NCBI RefSeq assembly: GCF_904849725.1
Contig: NC_058518.1
Location: 219,120,741-219,184,740, forward strand
DNA from: Hordeum vulgare subsp. vulgare
Lineage: Eukaryota; Streptophyta; Magnoliopsida; Poales; Poaceae
Direction: 5' to 3'
Length of the DNA stretch: 64,000 nucleotides
Within the stretch, counting starts at the first letter, position 1; the number at the start of each line of letters is the position of its first letter. The position numbers were made by a program, and so were the translations under genes. The notes under the pieces were generated by a model that saw nothing but the letters and a program-made list of their open reading frames with translations, did no database searches and was not told the origin of the DNA. Below are positions 12,501-25,500 of the stretch, in pieces.

Positions 12501-13059
12501 AATCCAGAGTGTTCAACCCTTGACAGATATATTCATATCTGTAACCTGTTCTTCTCAATACCATCTAGCTTATGTTGCACACCCATGATCATGTTTATTT
12601 ACAGTTAAGCTGCTATCCACCAATACTTCATATTACTTGTTACAATACCAACTGCATTTTCTATATCATGGGCTGTTTGCGCGTACATTCAAAGTACTCA
12701 TTGGCTTGCCACTAGTTATTTCATTGACTAGGTATGAGAGAACAGGAATTGGTGAAGAGCACCTTGGTGACGTTCCTGCGAGCTAGGATGCTTCCTAGTC
12801 ATAATGCATGAAGGTTAAGGTTGATGGCATGGGTCCACGCTTTCAAGCAATATTTCCGCTATTGGTCAAGTTTGGTGTGTCGGCCCTCAAGGCCCTATAT
12901 ATGTATGACTTGACCGATAAGGTCTCTTATTGTATCAAACGATATGTATGGATGTATGACTCTTGTTATTCAGTATCTGTGTGTTCGGTGAGCATTGATC
13001 TCCGGGATCACTAATCACGTTCATTCGACGATCTCGACCCGTAAGTCGGGGTCCCCACA
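9588..13059 (+). repeat. Family-B long LTR, copy A (3' part, interrupted by the Tekay-type element)
   Basis: It matches, in order, the solo LTR at 22565-27530 and the fragment at 50552-53048. Shared landmarks include the TGGGGAAAATGAGCA segment, a GC-rich block at about 10080-10790, CGAAGACCCCGAGGACTTATG at about 11525, and the end CGTAAGTCGGGGTCCCCACA (13040-13059). Its first about 1.5 kb must lie left of the inserted Tekay-type element, outside the window. The sequence beyond 13059 is copia internal sequence, so this LTR was inserted in a copia element. The expected duplication is CATAT (13060-13064), with its partner out of view. No family-B internal sequence is present next to it. Confidence 0.8.
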
Positions 13060-13530
13060 CATATGAGTTATCAAATCTTATTTTTCATATGTCTTCCATG
13101 TCTTTGTATTTTTGAAGCTCTTTGCATGTTTACAATAGAAGACTCTTGTGTTATCTAAAATTTGTTTTCCCAAGTGTACTCTTACTGCTAAGATGCTGAA
13201 GAACCTCAAGGTAAGTATATGCATCATATCCTTTTTCAAGATGATCTCTTGACTCTTGCACATATTATTTGCAAGAGTGATTCTTCAACATGTAAATCTT
13301 TCATTCACATATGTGTGATGCATATAGCCCAGATTCACATGACTTTTCTTGTCCTTTCTACCATGTGTGTGCTCATTCAGTCCAAAGCAAACATCTCTTA
13401 AAAGGGAATTGCACACATTTAAGGGGAGCTTGTATTAGTCATGTATCTTTCAAGGCTATCATGTTCTACAACTTATCTTTATTTGAAGCTTTTATTGTAT
13501 GTTGTAATAAATTACCAAAAAGGGGGAGAT
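13060..13530 (+). mobile_element. 3' internal remnant and polypurine tract of a copia element
   Basis: Non-coding sequence with the TTTAAGGGGAGCTTGTATTAG motif (13419-13439) and the polypurine tract AAAAAGGGGGAGAT (about 13517-13530) right before an LTR. Grass SIRE/Maximus-type copia elements end this way. The minus-strand copia at 35014-35160 has the matching TTTAAGGGGAGCTCAGTC. Gag-pol of this copy lies left of the window or is lost. Confidence 0.6.
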
Positions 13531-14993
13531 TGAAAGCACATATGCTCCCTTGGTGGTTTTGATAATTCATGACAACATACATTGTCTCTTGGACTAACAC
13601 GTTTACCTAGTATATTTCAAATATAGTCCACAGAGAGCATTGGATAAAGGATTGTGAGGAGAAGCCCCTTGATGCATGTAAAGGAATAAGATTGGCCAAG
13701 TTAAGCTACAAGACTCTACATTTTATATTTGTGAGAAATCAATTTTGAGTCCATAAGAAAGCTAATACTATTAAAAGGGGTGATGTATTACGATGAATTG
13801 GTTGCTCGAGTGCTTAGAGATAGCCTCCAAAATACGCAGCAATTCTCCCACAAAATCTCTGTCCAAATCCTATGCATCAAAAATCAATGCCACCAAGGTT
13901 TCCATTTAGTCATCCCTACCGATTTTCAAGAGACGGAACCTTTGCCAAACCCTAAAATCTCGGTATCACCAACTTCCACTTCGGCGCACCGAAAATGAGT
14001 GACCAACTTTCTGGTCTGTCGATTTCGAGAATCGGAATTTCCGAGTTTTGAAATTGACCTCACCGAGATTTGGAAACTGCCCTAGGTCACCATATCAGTA
14101 CCACCGAGATTCCAATATCCGTCTCACCGAGAATTCGAAAGTTGCCACATTTAGTGCAACTCAGTACCTCCAAGATTCATGTCAGTGTCACCGAGTTGGG
14201 AACTAATGTTGTAACGGTTGTATTTTTGGAGATGCCTATATATACCCCTCCACCACCTATCATTCGAGGAAGAAGCACTCAGAATACACACACACTTGCC
14301 ACATTCATTTTTTGAGAGGGAGCCACCTACTCATGTGTTGAGATCAAGAGATTCCAATCCATCCATTTGAAACTTTATTTCTAGCCTCCCCAAGTTGCTA
14401 TCCACCCTATCAATCTCTTCTACCCATGTCAAATCTTTGAGAGAGTGATTGAGTGTTGATGAGACTATCTTTTGCAGCACAAGAGCAAGGAGTTCACCTT
14501 CCAACCGCATCTATTACCTTTTGGAGGGTGGTGCCTCCTAGATTGGTTAGGTGTCGCTTGGGAGCCTCCTACTTTGTTGTACAGTTGAACCAAGAAATTT
14601 GTACATGCAAGGAGATCACCTACTTCATGAAGATCTACCTCGAGTGAGGCTACTCCTTCGTGGACGTAAACGATGTTGGAGTAGACAAGGCCGCTTCTTC
14701 ATGGACTCCGTGTGGGTGGAGCCCTCCGTCGACTCTTGCAGTCGTTACCCTCCGTGGGCTGAAGTCTCCACTATCCATCTTTGCATTTGATCTTCCTAAA
14801 CTCTAGTCCTTACTGACATGTCCAATGTCTTTACTTTCCACTGCCATATATGTTGACTAGCATGTGTAGGGTGCACTAGACTTTTAGAATTCCTAAAATC
14901 TCCCAACAATTAAAACTGGTAAAAGGCTAGGTTTTAATTTATGCAAGTAGTCTATTCACCCACCCTCTAGACATCCCTTCTAGTGATCCCACA
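13531..14993 (+). repeat. 3' LTR of the copia element (about 1.46 kb)
   Basis: It begins TGAAAGCACATATGC directly after the polypurine tract and probably ends GTGATCCCACA near 14993; the end is placed by the TG...CA rule only. The first 100 bases (CTTGGTGGTTTTGATAATTCATGACAACATAC) look like the start of SIRE/Maximus-type LTRs of Triticeae. ORFs inside (for example 14070-14315) are chance. It lies inside the 3' region of a WHAM-like gypsy element, which resumes after it. Confidence 0.7.
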
Positions 14994-15127
14994 AAAAGAG
15001 TCCTTCCAGAACACTCCATAACCCTAAAAAGGAAGAGGTACATGATACGGTAAGTAAACCGACTTGAAAAATTCCATCAATATATTTTTTTTGTTAGCTT
15101 TGGAATATTAGAAAAAGTAATTGTCAG

Positions 15128-15400
15128 ATGGTGGATGGCCGGTCTATGAAGGACATCATTTTCAACTTCAATGAACAAATCAATTATCTACAAAGCCAAA
15201 TCTATGATCCTCAAAATCAAAATTTTGAGTGTGAAGCAAGGTTCAAAGATATGAGTTTAGCTACAAGTTTCAGGACCCAGGAGACTCGTGCATCCTCTTA
15301 TCATGGTGAACATATGCCATGGAAGCCGGAACACAAGCTTACCACCTCATCACCACCACCATCACCAAAAACGATATTTAAGTACACTGGTATGGGCACT
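15128..15400 (+). pseudogene. Eroded accessory ORF of the WHAM-like element
   Basis: The frame encodes a short helical stretch (NYLQSQIYDPQNQNFE) and a Ser/Pro/Thr tail (TTSSPPPSPK). It lies in the same place relative to the downstream hairpin and polypurine tract as the intact 138-residue ORF of element E (58259-58675), whose C terminus is similar. It has lost the acidic N-terminal half and the normal stop, so it is read here as an eroded homologue. The function is unknown. Confidence 0.45.
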
Positions 15401-15403
15401 CCC

Positions 15404-15430
15404 CTTGGCTTGTGCCAAGCTTGGGGGAGG
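15404..15430 (+). other. Hairpin plus internal PPT-like tract
   Basis: CTTGGC-TTGT-GCCAAG (15404-15419) is a perfect 6-bp stem with a 4-base loop. It is followed at once by CTTGGGGGAGG, nearly identical to the true polypurine tract at 16920-16933. It is conserved in element E at 58208-58238. Confidence 0.6.
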
Positions 15431-16933
15431 TGTCCCGGTATCGTATCACCATCTTTCTTATTATCTGTACCAATTTTCAATTTTATAATTAGTTATGTCA
15501 TGATTTACTTTAATAAAAGTTTGGTATCATATTTTTTTTGAGTTCTAGTTTTATGATATATCTATCTATGTAATCAAGTGAGAGTTATATAATAAAATTT
15601 AGTTTGAGTTTTTGCTTCTTTACCTTTATGTTTCAATCAAAATAAAGGAAGTAATGAAAAATATCGTATGGTAATCTCATGGAAGGTAATGACATTACAT
15701 AAGAAAGGGTCTAAGTAGTAAAATTTATTGAAAGTTGACAAACATAGCATTAGCCAATGATGCAATTCATGAAAGAATTAATAAGGGGAGAGAAGACTCA
15801 CATGAAGATATACTATCTTGGACATATTTTATGATATTGAGCCCCCATTAAGTATTTTATGCCAAATTGTCAATGTTGGATAAGGAAGACAATGTAATTA
15901 TTTATGATTGTTCATATTCACATCGAAGTTATATTGGCATAGATCCTCCAACATGTGGTGCTTGTCCAATATCTTTGCTAGCCAAAAATGTGCACCAATT
16001 TAGGGATACTACTTGTGCATCCAAAATCGTAAACCCAATTTCTAGTTATGCGAGTCCACTATACCTACCTATGGATTGAATAAGATCCTTAAAGTAAGTT
16101 GTCATCGGTGCATAAAGCAATAAAAAATGCTTCTAAATGTGTATGATCTTTTAGCGTAAGGGAAAATAATCGGTGTACGAACTTTTGATTGCAAAGTAAT
16201 AAAAGCGATGGAATGTATAATAAAGGTTTCTACCACAAGGGGAAATATAATGTAATGTTCTTTTGGACTAAGACCTTGTGCTTCCAAAAACAAAAGTGCT
16301 TGACAACCTATGCTTCCCTTTGCGAATAGACAATCCTTTACTTTTATGTATTTACTTCTTATGCAAAAGTCAATATTGTTCTCCTCTATTCCTTGTTATT
16401 TTTATATTTCATAAGCATCATGTGGCGGGGAAACATCTAGGAACATATATCAAGTTGGATATGAGTCATCACGAGTTATTATTATTGACATCACCTTTGA
16501 GGTGAACATGTTAGGAGCTGGAACTATAAGCCGCTATCTTTCTATGTGTCTTGCTGAAAACTTTTGCTCCATATATATGGTGTGAGCGTTAGCAATCATA
16601 GAAGACTAAATGATATTTGAATATGTGTACTTTCCAAAATGTCTCCTACACAATACCCTTCGTGAAAATATGATGAATTGTAATTGTATTGCTGACTGAG
16701 AACATAGTTTCTTAGTTTTCAAGAAAGTTCATTCCTTATGCTTTGATGTGGTGATGAATTGTTACTTTCTCATGAGAAGTTTTATGATAGAGTTTATTGT
16801 TGTTATAATAATGATCATGAAGCTACTATGTCCATATTTTGTTTCTATCGACACCTCTCTCTCCAACCATGTCAACATGATTATCGATATTGTCTTTCGC
16901 TTGAAGGCAAGCGAGGTCTAAGCTTGGGGGAGA

Positions 16934-18461
16934 TGATACGTCCATTTTGCATAATTTTTTCCTAATATTATTTATAGTGTTTTCATTCAATATAACACAT
17001 TGTGGAATAATTCTAATGGCTTTTCTCTCATAATATGCAAGGTTTACACAAAGAGAGAGATTACCAACAGCTGGAATTCTGGACTTGAAAAAGCAATGTC
17101 CGATATACCTATTATGCAAATCCCCAAATAAGCTTAAATTTCATGGAGATTTATTTTGTAATATATAAAAATTATTAGAGAAAAGAAACACTAGAGGGGG
17201 GCATCCATGTGCTCACTGGGTACTAGGGCACGCCTACCCCCCCCCCCCTCCCCTAGCGCGCCCTGGTGGGTAGTGGGGCTCCTCACCAGCCTCTGGTGCC
17301 CATCTTCTGGTATATAAGCCCATTTTCCTTGAAAAATTAAGAGAGGACTCTCGGGACGGAGCGCCGCCATCTCAAGGTGGAACTTGGGCAGGAGCACTTT
17401 TTCTCTCCGGCGGAGTGATTCCGCCGGGGATACTTGCCTCCTAGATGGGGAAATCGAAGCCATCATCATCACCAACAACCCTCTCACCTTGGGAGGATCA
17501 ATCTTCATCAACATCTCCACTAGAACCATCTCATCTCAAAACCCTAGTTCATCTCTTGTGTTATGTCTTTGTATCAAAACCTCGGATTGGTACATGTGGG
17601 TGACTAGTAGTGTTGATTACATCTTGTAGTTGATGCTAGTTGCTTTATTTGGTGGAAGATTAAATATTCAGATCCATTATGCTATTTTTTATCCCTCTGA
17701 TCTTGAGCATGAATATGATTTGTGAGTAGTAGCTTTTGTTCTTGAGGACATGGGAGAAGTCGTGTCATAAGTAATCATGTGAATTTGGTATTCGTTCAAT
17801 ATTTTGATGATGCGTATGTTGTGCTTCCCTTAGTGGTCTTACGTGAACTTCGACTAAATCACACTTCACCATATTTGGGCCTAAGTGAATGCATTGTGGA
17901 GTAGTTATTAGATGATGGGTTTCTAGAGTGACAGAAGCTTAAGCCCTAGTTTACGTGCTATTCCGTAAGGGGCTGATTTGGATCCATATGTTTAATGCTA
18001 TGGTTAGATGTCATCTTAATTCTTCTATCGTAGTTGTGCATGCTTGCGAGAGGGGTTAATAATAAGTGGGAGGCTTATTCAAATAAGAACAACACCCAAG
18101 CACTGGTCCACCCACATATCAAATTATGGAAGTAGCAAATGCGAATCAAACAAACATGATGAAAGTGATTAGATGAAATTCCAATGTGTACTCGAGAATG
18201 TTTTACCTATTATCAAAGACCTTTCCGGCCTTCCCTTTTCTACAAAAAGGATTGGCCTACCTTTCTCAATTTTGTTACCATTATTATTACTTGCTCATTA
18301 CAAATTATCTTGTTATCAAACTATCTGCTACCGACAATTTCAGTGCTTGTAGAAAATACCATGCTGAAATCCGCTTATCATTTCCTTCTGCTCCTCGTTG
18401 GGTTCGACACTCTTACTTATCGAACGAACTATGATTTATCCCCTATAGTTGTGGGTCATCA
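16934..18461 (+). repeat. 3' LTR of the WHAM-like gypsy element (1528 bp)
   Basis: It begins TGATACGTCCATTTTGCAT after the polypurine tract and ends CCCCTATAGTTGTGGGTCATCA. The same termini and length are seen in the LTR of element E (55206-56725, minus strand). It contains a C-run (about 17239-17250) and a poorly conserved GC-rich section. The following bases (GATACACGTC...) are a minus-strand Tekay-type LTR, comparable to 9170-9240, so the element was inserted there. The predicted duplication is GATAC (18462-18466). Confidence 0.8.
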
Positions 18462-19222
18462 GATACACGTCATTCAATCAGTGTGTACGGAGCAGTATCA
18501 ATCTACTAGGGCTTAGTGAAAACATAAAGAGGCAATAGCCTGCAGAGAAGGCTACCAAAGGCATACAACTAGGTGTCGAATCCCACACATACCAATGCAT
18601 TTCAAACTGACATGCAATATGCACCATACGTGTAGATACAACACAACATCACAACATATCTCTATGACTCAAAGTGTTCATTAAAGACTCATAAGAGCCA
18701 ACGTAGTGTGATATTACAAATAGGGGTCACATGAACGAACACGCAATGTCATACAAGCAAAAAGCGGAAGCACACCATGTTTCGGTACAAACATCTACTA
18801 AAAAGTGGCTGGAGGAGCCTGAAAATCCACAATGATTCTACCAAAGGAACTAGACCATTGTATGGGATTCCCAAGCTAATAAGTCAATGTCGAACTTCAC
18901 ATAGAAAATATTGGTGAGACTAAGGTCTCCTATGGAAAACTATAATTAAGAAACCGTGAGTACAAAGGTACTCAGCAAGACTTACATCATAACTATCTAC
19001 ATATGCATCATTATCAACAAAGGGGTTGTGGAGTTTAATGCAGCAAGCCAGCTGTGACTCTTGGCAAACCTGTACTATGACTACAAGTAGTATCTTTGGG
19101 GTTAGAAAGCCCACACAAGTCTACATATTCACCACATCAATACACCACTATGGATTACCTCTCGTCTTCCTACGGGAAGGCCATCCATAGCACTAACACT
19201 AATGTTGCGCATTTTAGAGTAT
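18462..19222 (-). repeat. Tekay-type long LTR 'T2', left visible piece
   Basis: The reverse complement follows LTR T1 between about 8560 and 9240. Shared landmarks are the GATACTGCTCCG-type segment, GTCTTGCTGAGTACCTT, and the AATACACCA..GGTGTTAGTG segment. It is interrupted on its left by the WHAM-like element and on its right by the Sabrina-like element, whose target duplication AGTAT is at 19218-19222. Confidence 0.75.
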
Positions 19223-20743
19223 TTATACGTATCCAACGTATCTATATTTTTTATTGTTACATGCTATTATATTATCATCTACGATACTTATTTCCTCATA
19301 ATTCACCAATTTATATTATTTTTTAGCATGAACCTATTGACCTAGTGAATGTGGCCAGCTATTGTTATTTGAGTGTTTTTTGTTTTTCACATTTTCAGTA
19401 CCAAACAAAGTCCAATTGGCGTGAAACTTTTTTATGATTTTTGCTCGACCAAAATAAGACCTAGAGGCTTCGGGAGGAGACCTAAAGCCTCATGTGGGCC
19501 CCACAAGCCAATAGGGCGTGGTCGGGGGGTGGTCGCGCCCTGATTGCGTGTGCCTCCCCTGGGCCCCTCTTCCTCCGTTCTCTGGCCTATTAGTTCACAA
19601 ATTTTCTAGAAACCCTCAATATCATCGCCAAACACTTTTCATGCCGCCGCAAGTCTTTTTTCCATGATGACCCCATCTGGAGCTCCGTTCTGGCACTCTA
19701 TCGGAGGGGGATCGATCACTGAGGGCCTCTTCATCAACCTTGTTTCCCTCGTGATGATGTGTGAGTAGTTCACCACAAACTTACAGGTCCATAGTTAGTA
19801 TCTAGATGGATATCTCTCCCTCTCTCTCTTTCTCTCTCTCTTGATCATTGGATCATCGCATCTACGGTTTGATCCATCCATTGTAATTCTTTTGTATGAT
19901 GTGTTTGTTGGGATTTGATGATTACGGGTTTATCTTCATATTATTCATGAAAAAGATTTGAGTATTTTGTGTGTTTTATGATTCTTATTTGAATGATCAT
20001 CATAGCTTCATAATTCTCCCCGATCTATTGAATTGCTTTGGCCAAGTAGTTAGGTATTTCTTCAGTGAGAGGGGTGCGTTGTAGTGGGTTCAACCTGGAG
20101 AGTTTTGATATCCCAGTGACAGATGAGGACAAGTTGTGTCTTTGTTTTGCTGCCACTAAGGATAAAACAATGGATTTTATTCATATTGGTTGAGTTTACT
20201 TTGTCTACATCAAGCCATCGTTCTCCAAGCATTACTCTATTTTACTTAATAATAAAGATGCATGCTAGATAGCGGTCGATGGGTGGAGTAACAGTAGTAG
20301 GTGCAGACAGGACACGGCCTATTTCCTTATGGATGTGATGCCTATATATACATGATCATTGCCATTAAAATCACATAACTATCCGTTGTTCTATCAATTT
20401 CCCAAGAGTAATTTGTTTACCCAGCATATGTTGCTATCATGAGAGATGCCACTAGAGAACACTATGTCCCCCAGGTCTATTCACTTATATATTCAAAAAC
20501 TTATCATTTCCTTGCTACTATTATTTGTCTCTTTTATATTTTGCAAGTCAAAACTATCTACAATTATCTACACACCTCATTTGCTTGCAAACAACGAGAT
20601 CAAGGGGATTCACAACCCTCTTGCCCACGTTGGGTGCAAGTTGTTTGCTCTTCTCTGTGCAGCCGCTCAAGATGGATGAGGAAATACTTACCCACAATGT
20701 GCAATTACCCATTCCTCTTCATGGAAAACCAATGCAGATCACA
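19223..20743 (+). repeat. 5' LTR of the Sabrina-like element
   Basis: It starts TTATACGTATCCAACGTATC (the usual start is TGATACG) and ends AATGCAGATCACA. It holds a CT-rich microsatellite (about 19816-19841). Its body includes the GGTTCAACCTGG, CCCAGTGAC and GGATAGCGGTCGATGGGTGGAG-type segments known from Sabrina LTRs; I recognise these from memory. Confidence 0.8.
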
Positions 20744-20760
20744 CGTACCACGAAGGATTT

Positions 20761-20779
20761 TGGACGCCGTTGCGAGGGA
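20761..20779 (+). other. Primer binding site of the Sabrina-like element (decayed)
   Basis: TGGACGCCGTTGCGAGGGA lies 17 bases after the LTR end. It resembles the tRNA-Asp-type site TGGCGCCGTTGCCGGGGA seen in element E, with one inserted base and two changes. It fixes the LTR as the 5' one. Confidence 0.65.
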
Positions 20780-20938
20780 ATATCATCACCAACTATCAAG
20801 TAACTTCACACAAAGTACCATTCACTTGTTCCTATTTTTATTTGTTGTTATATCCTTATTGCTTAAAATAATAATAAAAATACAAAAATATTTATCTTTG
20901 CTTGTTACTCCTTTGCTTGCTTAGCTTGCCACGTTTGC

Positions 20939-21848
20939 ATGAAAGTTGATATCAGGTCTGCATTTGAAACTAGTGATGCCTCCGCCTCTAGGGCGGAAGC
21001 CCTTACTTATCCAACTTCACCTTGCGATGAGAATGCTAAAATAAATTTTGATGAACTTGCTAATGAAAAATTTGATAATCTTGCAGATGATGATCCTTCT
21101 AAAGTACAACCTATTATACGAACTAAGAAACTCCGCATATGTAGTGGTAATATTATTGGAATGAGTGTGATTCAAGATTTTTTTCACGTGTGCAGAATCA
21201 TTACTATTGATAGGAAGTTCTATTGTTGCTAGAATTACAAGTTATGTGGATGCTATATATTTGCTTATAGTACAGTTGGAAAGGCAATTTGTGCACATGC
21301 ATCATTTCATATAATGGTTGTTTCTAGAATTCTCTAATATTCATGAAGCTTCTACCAAACGTCTAGCAACCATATTTCTTGTTCATGAATTTAGTAATAT
21401 CATGCAAGAGGATAGAGATATATTTGCTCATTATAGGGTTAACAGTGAGTTCCCACCTATATAGGGGGTTCTTTATGAGGTAGAAGAAATAAGAAAACTA
21501 ATATCCATGGACTATATTGATTATGATGAGAATCTAAGGAAGAAGGTTCTACTTAATGTCTTAGTTGATAAGATTTCTGAACACAATGATCAATTTGCTA
21601 CACCAAAACCTGGAGTAGGTCATGAGCTTGAAATAAAATTAAGAAAATACCTCTATCGGAACTTATACAATGAGGAGCTAACTATCACTTATGAAAAACC
21701 TAAAGAAGAGCCTCATGTTCCTCCCGAGGCAGATCTTTTGGAACCTTGTGTTGTGCAATTTAGTCCTTTCAATTATTTTTGCCTACCAATTCGAAAACAT
21801 GCTGCTAAAAAGAGGGAATATGATTATAGCATGATGGGTCATTTTTGA
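20939..21848 (+). pseudogene. Sabrina-type internal ORF, broken, function unknown
   Basis: Open pieces at 20939-21232 and 21507-21848 are in different frames, with at least one frameshift and further stops between them. Together they span about 300 codons. The first piece is acidic (FDELANEKFDNLADDDP). The second is charged and helical (DENLRKKVLLNVLVDKISEH) with an acidic, Pro-rich stretch (EEPHVPPEADLLEP) and a basic end (HAAKKREYD). No zinc knuckle or enzyme motif is visible. It sits where gag would start but does not look like the capsid domain of the other gypsy elements in the window. I do not recognise the family. Confidence 0.5.
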
Positions 21849-22564
21849 AAGGATGACAACACTTGATCATCTGCATTATGCCTAGCTAGGGGCATAAAAG
21901 AATAGCGCTTGTTGGGAGGCAACCCAATATTTATTGATTTTGTTTTTATGTTTACATTACTGTTAGTGCCAAGTAAAGCCTTTGGGATGACTTGTATGAT
22001 AACTATAAATGATACGGTGCAAAAACAGAAACTTTAACATCAAGTGCATAATTTCACTGATTTTACTCAAACATCTTTTTAGGCTGAATGTTTTACAAAG
22101 TATTCCTGTACAAATTCCTCATGTCTTCCTTAGTTTTCAAAATTTTTGGAGTTACAGAATTATAGGTTCATTACAGATTACTACAAAATGTTCTATTTCA
22201 GAGAGATTATGTTTTTGCTTGTAGTTTTCTTGTGTTGATGATGTTATGGATTGTATCGGGGGTGTAAGCCATGGAAAACGTAGAATATAGTACCTCTTAT
22301 GAAATAATGAACTATGAATCAATTTACAGCAAAATCTAAGTATTTGATATGTTGCTAATACTAACAGATCTCGCGAAGTTTTGTTGACTTTTGTGTGATT
22401 GAAGTTTTTTAAATTTTGGGTGTTATCACGATGGACAATGGAATAAAGAGCGGCAAGAGCCTAAGCTTGGGGATTCCCAAGTCACCCCAAGGTAATATTC
22501 TAGGAAGACTCAAGCGTCTAAGCTTGGGAATACCCCAGAAGGCATCCCCACTTTCGTCTCAATC
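21849..22564 (+). other. Non-coding internal region of the Sabrina-like element, first part
   Basis: It carries the GCTAGGGGC...AGCGCTTGTTGGGAGGCAACCC block (about 21881-21930) and two copies of a CCTAAGCTTGGGGAT / TCTAAGCTTGGGAAT motif (about 22460 and 22520), both typical of this element type. No coding signal was seen. The last five bases, CAATC, are the target duplication of the solo LTR that follows. Confidence 0.7.
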
Positions 22565-25500
22565 TCTAACACCCTGTGTTTGACTCTCATGACTAAATTA
22601 ACTTATTTCAAAAATTATGACCAATTAATGTTTTGTGAATACTTGTGATGCTTGATGTGATGCTTGCTTGCTTGCCTATTGCTTGTGTTTGAATCCAATG
22701 TTCCTCCTACTCTCCAAACTCACCCTTAACCCAAATCCTTGCCTAATGATCATTCCATGTGTATAGGACCAGAAACTATTTTACCAAATATTATTTTCAC
22801 CAAAAAGCATTTCCCTGATTTAAGCTTTCAAAAACCCCTAAGTTGGGATTTGTACTACAAGTCCTCAAATTAGGAAAGTTATTTTGCACCAAATATTTTA
22901 TTTAAATTCCATTATCAACATGTATTTCCAAAACCACAATATTATTATATTAAAAGTTATTTTACTATTTTATTTAAATACCTTTCTCCGAGGCCAGAAA
23001 TGGTCCCTTATGAAGGAAAGTTATTTTTATTGCTTTCAAAATATTCGAGAAAATTTAGGGAAACTCAGTGGACATATATATTTCATATATAAGAATTTCA
23101 ACACATGGTCATATATATTTGATATATTCGCACAAGGTTCATGAAAATACTAGGTAGAACCCTTCAAAACTCTTTGTGCCTATTTAAAGATTTTGGAATA
23201 TATCTGTAAGAAATATTCTCAATAAATTCCTGTAAAATTCTAGCATGTCACATATGATATATGTGATGATCTTGCCAAGTTTCATCTCAATCCAAGTTGA
23301 TTTGATTCACTTAATTATTCTAAAACCCTATCTGTCGAGATCCAAATTTGAGCAACTCTACATTACCAAGTGTCTCCAATTGTGCTCAAATTTTGTGGTG
23401 TTTTTATACTCCAATAATGAATCATCACCAAGTGGTGCATCAAGGATAATAGAAGAACTTGTCCCAAACCCCTCAAAACCTTCTATGTTGATTTCTGACC
23501 TTGGGAAACTTTACACTATAAAGTTTCTCTAATTGATCCCAAACTTTTTGGGCATGCTTCAATGCTAAATTAATGTCCTCACACCAAGTTGTGGATTTGT
23601 GGGAATTTATTTGCATGGTTTTGTAGACAGAAAGTCATTTCTGCCCATTTCATGGGTTTTCCAAGTCTACATTGGAAACCTTCTCCACCAAATCCCAAAT
23701 TTGGTGTCCAAGCTTATTTTCATCTATTATGTGATCCTGTTAAGTTTCATATCAATTGGACTCCATCTGGTAGGCCTAACATCCATCAAAAACCTTGTGC
23801 AAATATATCAAATTTGATACTTTGGCCCCTTTCACTTATCTCCTTCATCTTAGCTTTTTAGCACAGCCTTCCCTAGTTCCCTTTTACCTCCAGTAACCTT
23901 TCCATGGCCACTGGTCAATTATTGGAGGATGACTCCATGTACCTACCTCTCAATTTCTACCTTCGCAGCACTGTTTTACCCCTCTTGCTATACTTCTGCT
24001 AAAGCCAAATCCCCCACATTCTTCCAGGGCATCTCTAGCATGCTAATGCATCATTTGAATTCAAAATATAGCATGCTCACATGGGAAAATGAGCAGCACA
24101 TCTAAAACTTGATTTCTGGCAGAATTGTAGCCTTGCACTACAATTACGAGCTAAACTCATCCCCCTCAGCTGAGCCTTTGTAGAACTGTAGTCCTTCCAT
24201 GCCTAAGACTACTAGACATGGTTTCACCCCATTATCTCTCAAGTAAGTGCCCTCATTGCTAGTCTTAAGTTTGCTACTACAAACTAAACTGCAGTCAAAA
24301 CCAATTCAAACCAGCTCCAAAAGATATCAAACTCGTCAGTCACACCCGAGCAAGCATGACCCCCACCCCAGACACCTTTGACTGGTCATAAGGGCCCTGC
24401 AGAAACAGGTGGCCGTGGTGACCACCTCCCTAACATGCAGAAATGGTGCTATGCACCTTGGCATCTTGCTGCAGCTCGGGTCCAGCGACGGCAACGTGTC
24501 CCAGAGCACCACAGGGTCTCCCTTGACCATCAAACTTCACTCCCTAACGCTCGCTAGACTCCAAACGCGCCAGGGACGCGTGTATCCCCCATGCCAGAAA
24601 GCACCCGAGAGCTCCCGAGATTCCCCTCGGTCGCCCCTGCACTTAGAGCCTTTCCCACAGCTTATGTTGCCTCCTACCTCTTTCCCTCACTCCCTGGAAC
24701 TCCCCCAAGCTTCCCCTTCTTCCTCTCGGCCTCTCCAGTGATGGCAGCGACTGAAGCACTCCAGCGGCCTCCTTCAACATTTGCTCGCCCCCGATCCCCT
24801 CCTCTCTTGCTAGCACCTGTCGTGGCACCCTAGCACCACCGCAAGTTGCTTCGTGTGCTCTTTCTCCCTCCTCAATGGCCGGAGCGCCACTCTCTGGTCG
24901 TCATCAGCCTCCTCCGCCTCGGCTAATGGCTCGCTTCCCTCGGCCTCCCCGCGTCTCAAATCCACCCAGGTGAGTGTGAGGGATCTCCCTGAGCCTCCGG
25001 TGTCCGGAGCACCGTCGGGGGGGTGGCTGGAGCTGCCTAAGCAAGCTCCTGCACCAGCTGGCCCTACCTCCCCTGCTCCCTCTGTGATCGAGTGGGAGGA
25101 AGAAGACGAGCCCGACCAGCGGGGCCCTCCTGCCAGCGACCCAGCGGTCGCGCCCGCCCCAGATAAGTGGTCGCGCCCCTTGATGTGTGCGCGTTCCCCG
25201 CGTGGGAGACATATTCAGGGTAGTACGCCTCCTGCGTGGCCTCCCCGTTCGCCAGGCCGAGCTGCTGGGCTGGCCCATTTCCTCCCCAGCTCCCTGAGTG
25301 CAGTTTAACTCTCTCGTATAGCCCACCATTTTACCTTTTAACTTGTAAAATCCATCAAAAAATCATTGTGGCTCCAAATCTAATGATTCAAGTTTCTACA
25401 GGTTTCTAAACTCATGGCCTATCCAGATCTGTGCATTTCACATTTTTCCAAGAATATTTTATGTAGTGTATTATTCAAATTCAAAATCTGGATATTTAAA

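Larger units (their letters stand above)
14994..16933 (+). mobile_element. 3' internal region of a WHAM-like (Athila-lineage) gypsy element
   Basis: Sequence between the copia LTR and the next LTR. Its section 15340-15450 is the same as the reverse complement of 58190-58310 in element E, including a GGTATGGGCA..CCCCTTGGCTTGTGCCAAGCTTGGGGGAG block. The stretch ends with the polypurine tract AAGCTTGGGGGAGA (16920-16933). Apart from the eroded ORF at 15128 it is non-coding and AT-rich. Gag-pol is not in the window. Confidence 0.75.

Noticed and set aside
24853..25308. 151-codon Pro/Ala/Ser-rich ORF as host gene
   Set aside because: It is inside the solo LTR with CAATC duplication, without conservation or domains.
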